Shown here: piece by piece, positions 41,185 to 47,119 of the stretch
How positions within the stretch are numbered: the stretch's first letter is position 1
Layout of the letters: each line of letters starts with the position of its first letter
NCBI GenBank assembly: GCA_020354575.1
Contig: CP070649.1
Location: 1,699,174 to 1,746,292 of the forward strand
Source of the DNA: Candidatus Bathyarchaeota archaeon
Lineage (GTDB): Archaea > Thermoproteota > Bathyarchaeia > Bathyarchaeales > SOJC01
Reading direction: 5' to 3'
DNA: 47,119 nt
Position numbers and translations under genes: made by a program
The notes under the pieces: generated by a model
What the model was told of the DNA's origin: nothing
Database searches by the model: none
The model's input: the letters and a program-made list of their open reading frames with translations, nothing else

Positions 41185-42421
41185 TTTTCATTCCGCCAAG
41201 TGTGTCAAAAAGAATGACAGTGACTAGTTCATGTTCTTTTAATCCTTCTCTGTTTTCAGGTATTATTATGTAGCCATTTGCTCGCGTCATTGTTGAAATT
41301 ATGCTCGATCCTTTAATTCGGATAGGTTCAGCGAAAAACTCCCCGTCTTTTTCAAAGACTTCCACTCTTAGAAAGACCCGTCTTCCTAAGACCCCTGCGA
41401 TTTTTCTGGTTAGTTTAGCTTGGATCTTCACTCGACTTTCGTAATGCGTTCCCATCAGTTTATGAATTAAAGGTCGAACGAAAACCTCGAAGCCTATTGC
41501 AGCTGCGACGGGATTTCCAGACAAAATTATCACTGGTTTCCCTTGCACAACAGCTAGTGCGGTAGGCATGCCTGGACGTAAAGCTATTCCATGGGCTACG
41601 ATGCTATGAGATTCCATGCGCTCTATCACCTTAGGAACTAAGTCGTGAGCGCCTACACTCGTTCCTCCCGTAGTGATCACAATATCTGCTTCTGCCAAAC
41701 CTCTTTTAATTCTCTTTTCGATTTCATTTGCGTCATCTTGTGCAATTCCCAAGGTAATGGCTTCTGCTCCCAATTGAGAACACAAGCCTGATAAGATTAT
41801 GCTATTAACTTCAACAACTTGATTTTGTTTCAGCATCTTTCCAAATTCTACAAGCTCATTGCCAGTTGCTAATAATGCGACTTTCGGTTTTTTCACCACT
41901 GTAACTTTCCTCACTCCCAATGCAGCCAGCAAACCCAAGTGATATGGATTTAGTCTTATACCCGCTTCTATTACACAATGACCTTTCTTTGCATCTTCTC
42001 CTTTTTTTGAGACATTAGTCCCTGGAGCTAAAGCAACAAGCACATCAACTTTATCTTCTTCTTTTTTTGTATTTTCTAGTCTTACTACTGTATCAGCTCC
42101 CTTGGGAAGCGGATTTCCTGTCCATATCTCAATTGTCTCTCCATGTTGAATTTTTTCATTATACACGAGCTGGAAACATTTTGGTTTGAACTTTGATGCG
42201 CCAAATGTGTCTTTAGCTTTTATTGCATATCCATCCATTGTTGAACGATCAAAAGAAGGTAGATCGCTCTCTGCAATTATAAGCGCAGCAGTAACTCGAT
42301 CCAAAGCTCTATCCAAAGGAATTAGATGAGGTTCTAATCTCGTTGGTCTTAATTTCTTCCAAAAGCGTTCTAAGGCTGTGTCTATAAGAGTGAGCTTTTT
42401 GAATCCCTTAAGTCGTACCAA
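41177..42421 (-). CDS. moeA: Molybdopterin molybdenumtransferase MoeA, copy 2
   Basis: It has the same domain order as its neighbour: SFDRSTMDGYAIKAKDTFGA, LLATGNELVEFG, VITTGGTSVGAHDLVP and ILSGNPVAAAIGFEV. The conserved aspartate and serine positions are kept. It is first in the two-gene operon. The two copies are clearly diverged (only the motifs match closely), so this is an old duplication rather than a recent one. The partner MobA and MobB genes lie 14 kb away. Confidence 0.92.
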   Translation of the reverse strand: MVRLKGFKKLTLIDTALERFWKKLRPTRLEPHLIPLDRALDRVTAALIIAESDLPSFDRSTMDGYAIKAKDTFGASKFKPKCFQLVYNEKIQHGETIEIWTGNPLPKGADTVVRLENTKKEEDKVDVLVALAPGTNVSKKGEDAKKGHCVIEAGIRLNPYHLGLLAALGVRKVTVVKKPKVALLATGNELVEFGKMLKQNQVVEVNSIILSGLCSQLGAEAITLGIAQDDANEIEKRIKRGLAEADIVITTGGTSVGAHDLVPKVIERMESHSIVAHGIALRPGMPTALAVVQGKPVIILSGNPVAAAIGFEVFVRPLIHKLMGTHYESRVKIQAKLTRKIAGVLGRRVFLRVEVFEKDGEFFAEPIRIKGSSIISTMTRANGYIIIPENREGLKEHELVTVILFDTLGGMKSV

Positions 42422-42534
42422 TTAGATGCCCCACTCATTGCAGGGGCATATCATAGAAAAACTTATCGTCAAATGAGTGAGTTACAAACAGTATGATGCA
42501 AAACAAGCACTTCATTTAGTGTTAAGATCTCAAT

Positions 42535-43392
42535 CTATTTAGTGCGTCGGATTTTGACAAACTGGTTATAAGAAAGAGTGAGAATTGCCACGATCCACGC
42601 AGCTGTGTTTTGGATTATCAAGTATTTTTCAGTTGGATTAAGAGAGACCAAACCCTTTGTCACAGCGGATGCTGCACTTTCAAGGGTATTGCGGAATGCT
42701 GGTGCAGCTGCAATCAGTGCATTGTGAATTGAAGCTCCAAGAATCCCGATCGGCGGGATGGCATTTGCAATATTTTCAGAGGCTTTTATTGTTCCGATCA
42801 CGAAATCAAGGAAAGAGGTATTCAAATTATAGAAATCCATAGTTATAGTTGGAACGAGTTTTGGATAAGCGACAATAGTAATGAGCAAGACCATCATGCT
42901 AAAGGATGCTGCAATAATAAGAGCGCTCTTAATTTTTGCTCTAACCAGAAATGCTCTTTTCTGCAATCTTTCAGGTAATAGAGTTTTTAGGATTTTTTGC
43001 TTCGTTTTCCGCAAAGTCAATCTTCCCCTCCTAAGATACTTCCTTAGAATTTTAAGACGCGTGGGTCCATGGATTTTCTTTTGTGGTGTTCTTACTGGAG
43101 ATTTCGTTCTTGAGGTCGCTTGCGCTATGTTTGTCGCTAAATTTGTGAAGCTTGCAGTTAGAATGATTATGATCGTGATAGGAAGCAAGTGATACATTAA
43201 GCTGATGGAGACGTTCGTGAATGGTATTATAACAATTGCTGAATCTTCCAGGCTTGCGGGAATGCTGAAAGTGATGAGCACAAATTCCAGAATTATTGCA
43301 AGTAGCATGAATGAGAGAATCGTCAGGAGATTTGCAGGTGTCGCCCAGTGAAGGATCAAGCGTTTTTTCGTTTGAGTCAAAGCCTGCACCAC
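42535..43392 (-). CDS. Archaeal membrane protein, unknown function
   Basis: A 285-aa protein with about four membrane helices in two groups: LLTILSFMLLAIILEFVLI and HLLPITIIIILTASF at the front, then ALIIAASFSMMVLLITIVAY and TAAWIVAILTLSYNQFVKI. A highly basic loop lies between (KILRKYLRRGRLTLRKTKQK), likely cytoplasmic. I do not recognise it. It is followed by an 110-bp gap and the moeA pair on the same strand, though a role in cofactor synthesis is not shown. Confidence 0.6.
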   Translation of the reverse strand: MVQALTQTKKRLILHWATPANLLTILSFMLLAIILEFVLITFSIPASLEDSAIVIIPFTNVSISLMYHLLPITIIIILTASFTNLATNIAQATSRTKSPVRTPQKKIHGPTRLKILRKYLRRGRLTLRKTKQKILKTLLPERLQKRAFLVRAKIKSALIIAASFSMMVLLITIVAYPKLVPTITMDFYNLNTSFLDFVIGTIKASENIANAIPPIGILGASIHNALIAAAPAFRNTLESAASAVTKGLVSLNPTEKYLIIQNTAAWIVAILTLSYNQFVKIRRTK

Positions 43393-43560
43393 TTAATGGT
43401 GGTTGATTTTAATGGTAGAGGTAGATATCAATCTTACCGTTTTAGCTGTATGCGTGAAGAAATCTCGTCTTAATGCAAGCGTTGATTGGTTCAAAATTCG
43501 CAGGCTCCTGTGAAATTATTTATATGATTTTGGAGTTATCTTTACTTCTGACCGGTGTTG

Positions 43561-43779
43561 ATGGATATGACCAGCGTTTTTGGCGAAGAAGAACGGCGAA
43601 AACACACGGGAAAGTGTATCGATTGTGGAGAGGTTTTGGAGTTATACATGTTGGATTTGAAGAAAAGCAAACGAATTTTGCAATGTACAAGATGTGGGCT
43701 GTACCATTTCTATAAGAAGGATTTGCTTGGGAAATGGAAGCTTGCAAAGGCAGCAAAGGTTCCGGATCTATGGAGATAA
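43561..43779 (+). CDS. Small zinc-ribbon protein
   Basis: A 72-aa protein with CIDCGEVLELYML and LQCTRCGLYHFYKK, two CxxC knuckles about 20 residues apart, which form a zinc ribbon. The C-terminus GKWKLAKAAKVPDLWR is basic. Such ribbons occur in transcription and translation factors, but the function is unknown. A TATA-like TTTATATG lies about 40 bp upstream, so the leader is short. ATG at 43561 is preferred to GTG at 43555. Confidence 0.68.
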   Translation: MDMTSVFGEEERRKHTGKCIDCGEVLELYMLDLKKSKRILQCTRCGLYHFYKKDLLGKWKLAKAAKVPDLWR

Positions 43780-43870
43780 AAAGGCGAGTTATCAACCCTG
43801 AACTCATTACTGCAGGTACCATTTACCCAAATTCCATTTGGATTTGCTTCTTAGCAAAACTTGCTTGCAA

Positions 43871-44824
43871 TCATATTTGGATTGTGACCACTTGGAATAA
43901 GATATACATAATTAGTAAAATTAAGCCGCCGATTTTTGACACACCGCCCCTCATCAGAAAGCGCCAAAAAATGACTGTCGTTATTAATAAGAAAGGAAGG
44001 ATTTCTGAAAAAATCGTCATATCAACTGCTGGCGAGGTTAAAAGAACGATCCCCAAGACAAGCGTCAAATTGGTGAGATTAGAGCCGATGATGTCGCCAA
44101 TTGCCAGTTGAACGTGTTCGCGTCTAGCTGCAGCAAGACTAGTTGTGAGTTCTGGGAGTGAAGTTCCTACAGAGACAATTGCTGCGCCAATTAAGATTGG
44201 GGGTGCTCCAAGAGCGGAAGCAATATCGGAGCTTGCGCCTACAACTAGGCGTGCTGTCACTGCAATTATGGCGAAGCCCAGAACCAGCTTTCCAAGCACA
44301 ATCTTCATTCTTCCCTTTCCGACTTTTTCAGATGGATCAGGCTCAATGGGAGGTGTTCGTTTTCTTGCCACCAAAAAAACGTTAACTACGAAGGTTGCTA
44401 GAAGTATGAGGCCTACAATCGGACTTGAAATGTCAAATATGTGGAAATGGGAGATTATTAGAAGCAGAGGAATTAACGATGTGAGGAAAAGAATGTCCGT
44501 TAATTCAATTAGAACTTCTGTGCAGCACATCTGGAGATAACCCAATAGTCCGAGAATTCCTAAAACTGTCCCCATATTAAACACGTTTGAGCCAAGTATG
44601 TCTCCTACACTTATGCCTGGGTCTCCCTGAAGCACTGCAAAAAGAGCTACCATTATTTCCGGCGTCGAGGTCATGACTGAAAGGATAATAAACCCTGCAG
44701 AGACCTCGCTTAATCCCGTGAGTTCTATCACTTTTTCTACCCATTTTATGGTAAAATGACTAATGATTGCTAAACCTGATAATGATGCCACAAGAACAGC
44801 AAGCTGAAATGCAAACTCGGTCAT
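43871..44824 (-). CDS. Sodium/calcium exchanger family protein
   Basis: A ten-helix cation/H+ or Na+/Ca2+ antiporter (YrbG-like, NCX superfamily). The two inverted alpha repeats are plain: MTSTPEIMVALFAVLQG with GDILGSNVFNMGTVLG, and VGTSLPELTTSLAAARREH with GDIIGSNLTNLTLVLG, holding the ion-binding Glu, Asn and Ser residues. The 317-aa length is normal. A hydrophilic loop (RKRTPPIEPDPSEKVGKGRMK) joins the halves. No regulator is nearby. Confidence 0.92.
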   Translation of the reverse strand: MTEFAFQLAVLVASLSGLAIISHFTIKWVEKVIELTGLSEVSAGFIILSVMTSTPEIMVALFAVLQGDPGISVGDILGSNVFNMGTVLGILGLLGYLQMCCTEVLIELTDILFLTSLIPLLLIISHFHIFDISSPIVGLILLATFVVNVFLVARKRTPPIEPDPSEKVGKGRMKIVLGKLVLGFAIIAVTARLVVGASSDIASALGAPPILIGAAIVSVGTSLPELTTSLAAARREHVQLAIGDIIGSNLTNLTLVLGIVLLTSPAVDMTIFSEILPFLLITTVIFWRFLMRGGVSKIGGLILLIMYILFQVVTIQI

Positions 44825-44965
44825 GATGGATCAATTATTTTTTCCTGAATAGATATGTTTTATGGAATTCTAGCTCCTAAGAATTTACCTTTCTTTACCT
44901 GCCCAGTGAAGCTGCTTTACCTCTATCAGACGACCTACCAAATTGATTTTGTGAATTCGTTGAAA

Positions 44966-46027
44966 TTAGCATATTCTTGGGACTGGATCTCCAATTGGCA
45001 TAGGTAGAATTCGTCTGCCACCCACTATCGACTTCATTGCGACTAGATCAAACGCATTAGTTGCTTCGCCAATAATTCTGGCGTCTTTTCCTTCTTTCGT
45101 TTTTCTTAAAACTCTCAAGACCGCTTGGCTCATTTCCTTCACAACTCCAATAACCACTTTTCCTTCATTTCCAATTTCTAATGGATCTATTCCCAACATT
45201 TCACAAGCCACCTGCACATCTTTTTTAATAGGAATCTCTGTTTCATGCACCAGAATTCCAACCTCTGCCTTCTCGCTCCACTCATTGAGCGTATTAGCCA
45301 ATCCGCCACGTGTTGGGTCCTTCATCGCCACTATGCCTCCCACTTCCAAAATCCTTCTGATCATATGGTTCAAAGGCTTGACATCGGACCTAACCCTGCT
45401 GCCAAAAGCTATGCCTTTTTGTGCTGATAATACAGCTACACCATGGTCCCCTATTGAACCCGATAGAATTATCTTATCACCTGCACGCAAATTTTTGTCA
45501 AGTATCCAACGTGAGGCATAATCTTTCCGATAATTTCTCACAATTGCTAGATTATGATCCAAAGCTTCACTTCGGATTCCAATGCCACTTACATTCACCA
45601 CAAGTCCACCTAACTTGCCCTTCTCCACGACCTTTGTATCCCCTGTCACTACGAAGACTCCTGCTTCCTCACAGGTTTCTTTCATACTTATTAGAATCTG
45701 CTCTAGATCCGTGAAGGCTAATCCCTCCTCTAATACAAACCCGCAAGCCAATGCCCTGGGCTCAGCACCTAAAGCAGATAGATCATTTACTGTTCCAGCT
45801 ACTGCTAATCTGCCTATATCCCCCCCTGGAAAGAAAATTGGTTGCACTGCGTGCGAATCGCTCTTAAATGCCACTCCTTCCACCACCGCAGCATCATCCA
45901 ACGCTTCCAATCCAACTTCAACTTTGTGAAAGCCTCCAAGATGTGGTATAATTAATCTTTCAATCAACTTGGACATCATAGAGCCTCCACCGCCATGGCT
46001 CATGGTGATATTTTCATTTCCTGCCAA
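44966..46027 (-). CDS. hypE: HypE, hydrogenase maturation carbamoyl dehydratase
   Basis: HypE turns a carbamoyl group on its C-terminal cysteine into the cyanide ligand of [NiFe] hydrogenase. The N-terminal MSHGGGGSMMSKLIE, DSHAVQPIFFPGGDIGRLAV and VTGDTKVVEKGK are AIR-synthase-like ATP-binding parts, and MKDPTRGGLA is also typical. The product ends PRIC, so the essential C-terminal Cys is present. TTG at 46027 has AAGGGGA upstream, better than an internal ATG. No other hyp gene is in this window, so partners lie elsewhere. Confidence 0.93.
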   Translation of the reverse strand: MAGNENITMSHGGGGSMMSKLIERLIIPHLGGFHKVEVGLEALDDAAVVEGVAFKSDSHAVQPIFFPGGDIGRLAVAGTVNDLSALGAEPRALACGFVLEEGLAFTDLEQILISMKETCEEAGVFVVTGDTKVVEKGKLGGLVVNVSGIGIRSEALDHNLAIVRNYRKDYASRWILDKNLRAGDKIILSGSIGDHGVAVLSAQKGIAFGSRVRSDVKPLNHMIRRILEVGGIVAMKDPTRGGLANTLNEWSEKAEVGILVHETEIPIKKDVQVACEMLGIDPLEIGNEGKVVIGVVKEMSQAVLRVLRKTKEGKDARIIGEATNAFDLVAMKSIVGGRRILPMPIGDPVPRIC

Positions 46028-46404
46028 ATGTATCCCCTTAGGTCAATGCCTTCCAATAACATAAATACATCGAATTCAGTTGGCAAGAAATTGATCTTTC
46101 CTCTAATGCTTATCTCATATGGATGGGATAGTACAGTGTCATGATAAATATGGGAAAGTGTTCACTGAGATTGAAAATCTAGAATGATATAGTAACCCTT
46201 ATATCTCCTAACTTCGCCTCTAAGTTATTTTGGCGATCATTCACTCGCTCATGAGATAGATGCGGTCTTTAATCTTAAGAGATTGAAGACGAAGGTTGCA
46301 AGTGAGACTAGAGAAATATGGACACTTCTAGCTCGCGATGAACACTGCACAGGAACATGTCCAATGGCCAACAAACCTACACTAAACAAACACCTATTCA
46401 CCTA
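46028..46404 (+). other. Leader region between hypE and 23S rRNA
   Basis: This 377-bp stretch holds no gene: no 16S rRNA 3' end and no tRNA. A TATA-like box lies at 46197-46206. The stretch is probably the 23S promoter and leader. Confidence 0.5.
46197..46206 (+). promoter_or_regulatory. TATA box candidate for the 23S rRNA
   Basis: CCTTATATCT lies about 200 bp before the mature 23S start. Another AT-rich site (TCTTTAATCTT) occurs near 46265. Confidence 0.35.
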
Positions 46405-47119
46405 CACGCCAAAAAAGCCCGATATGCAACGCCGTCTGGTGAATGACCAGGCTTGAGCGCTGAAGAAGGGCGCGGCAAGCAGCGATATGCCTCGGGTAAG
46501 CGCACGCAGCTGTAGAACCGAGGATGCCCCAATGGGACTTCTCGTTACGGTTCCTTAGGGAATCGTGACACTCCAGCAATGGAGAGGGAACCCCCTGAAC
46601 TGAAGCATCATAGTAGGGGGAGGAAAAGAAACTAACTAGGATTCCCCTAGTAGCGGCGAGCGAAACGGGAAAAGTCCAAACCGAATCTTGAAAGGAAACT
46701 TTCAAGAGATGTAGGGTTAAGGGTCCGGCTATATCTTCACTAGCTAAACTGAAGTGGTCTGGAACGACCTGCTATAGAGGGTGAAAGCCCCGTAAGTGTA
46801 AACTGGAAAGAAAAAGGCTGGAATCCCAGAGTACCATACCCAGGTTTGGGTGTGGAAAATTGGGAGTCACCAACTTCCAAGACTAAACACGTCTCAAGAC
46901 CGATAGCGCACTAGTACGGTGACAGAAAGTTGAAAAGTATCCCGGAAGGGAGCTGAAAAGAGTCTGAAACCAGATGGTTAAAGACGTATGCAGCCTGGAA
47001 GGATAGATCCCATTCGAAGGAAACCGTAGTGATACGGCAGTACGGGAATGGGGGACTAGGGTTGCATGTTCCGTCTAGAAACACGGGCCGGGGAGTTCAT
47101 GGCTATGGCAAGCTTAAAG
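46405..47119 (+). rRNA. 23S ribosomal RNA, 5' part (runs off the window)
   Basis: The 5' third of an archaeal large-subunit rRNA. Recognisable parts are GAAGAAGGGCG, AGCAGCGATATGCC, TAGTAGCGGCGAGCGAAACG, GTGAAAAGTATCCCGG in variant form (GTTGAAAAGTATCCCGGAAG) and GGCCGGGGAGTTCATGG near the end. The exact mature start is uncertain by about 20 bases. It is cut by the window end. An opposite-strand open frame (46394-46705) is a shadow. No 16S gene precedes it. Confidence 0.95.

Noticed and set aside
46394-46705. Minus-strand 103-aa open frame
   Set aside because: It lies wholly over the conserved 5' part of 23S rRNA, so it is a shadow.

Overview
The window is archaeal. It carries an RpoH-type RNA polymerase subunit, an archaeal ATP-dependent DNA ligase, archaeal pantoate kinase and PPAT, an Lhr helicase, Ftr of the tetrahydromethanopterin C1 pathway, and a Cdv/ESCRT-III cell-division operon. 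This mix points to a TACK-group archaeon. A Bathyarchaeia-like lineage is my best guess, by inference only. Many starts are TTG or GTG with good Shine-Dalgarno (SD) sites; other genes look leaderless behind TATA boxes. I see no tRNA, CRISPR array or intact insertion sequence.

Layout: 1-1150 is gene-poor, with coding fragments and hairpins. 1.2-6.7 kb holds a DsrE protein, a minus-strand CoA-biosynthesis operon (pantoate kinase, PPAT, then a DegT aminotransferase), an ECF-type membrane protein, an RpoH with an extra N-terminal domain, and a HAD phosphatase. 7.2-9.4 kb is a secreted protein with four cohesin-like repeats plus a dockerin. 9.5-12.5 kb is a thiolase/DUF35/LLM-oxidoreductase operon. 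12.7-16.6 kb has a TPR protein, DNA ligase and Ftr. 16.6-20.5 kb has two overlapping paralogous nucleotidyltransferases, a winged-helix regulator and a divergent transporter. 20.6-25.3 kb has a CitG-like protein and the cdv operon: ESCRT-III, CdvA, CdvB with winged helix, CdvC/Vps4. 25.5-33.7 kb has MobA, MobB, Lhr helicase, pyruvate kinase, rubrerythrin and a SpoIIM-like protein. 33.7-39.9 kb is a looser stretch of small genes, including a 47-aa YHS protein and a candidate C/D box sRNA. 39.9-46.0 kb has two overlapping moeA genes, membrane proteins, a Na+/Ca2+ exchanger and hypE. The window ends inside a 23S rRNA gene with no 16S in front of it.

Functionally, mobA, mobB and two moeA genes supply Mo/W pterin cofactor. 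That fits Ftr, whose upstream partner formylmethanofuran dehydrogenase uses such a cofactor, and HypE points to a [NiFe] hydrogenase elsewhere. Together they suggest an anaerobic C1/Wood-Ljungdahl lifestyle, with pyruvate kinase and rubrerythrin consistent with it.

Most worth checking: the Rpb5-like N-terminal domain on RpoH; a pair of homologous structured intergenic elements at 6.7 and 34.0 kb; a probable ATT start for cdvB; the C/D sRNA at 35.7 kb; and the cohesin-plus-dockerin protein. Homology calls are from reading motifs; no search was run.
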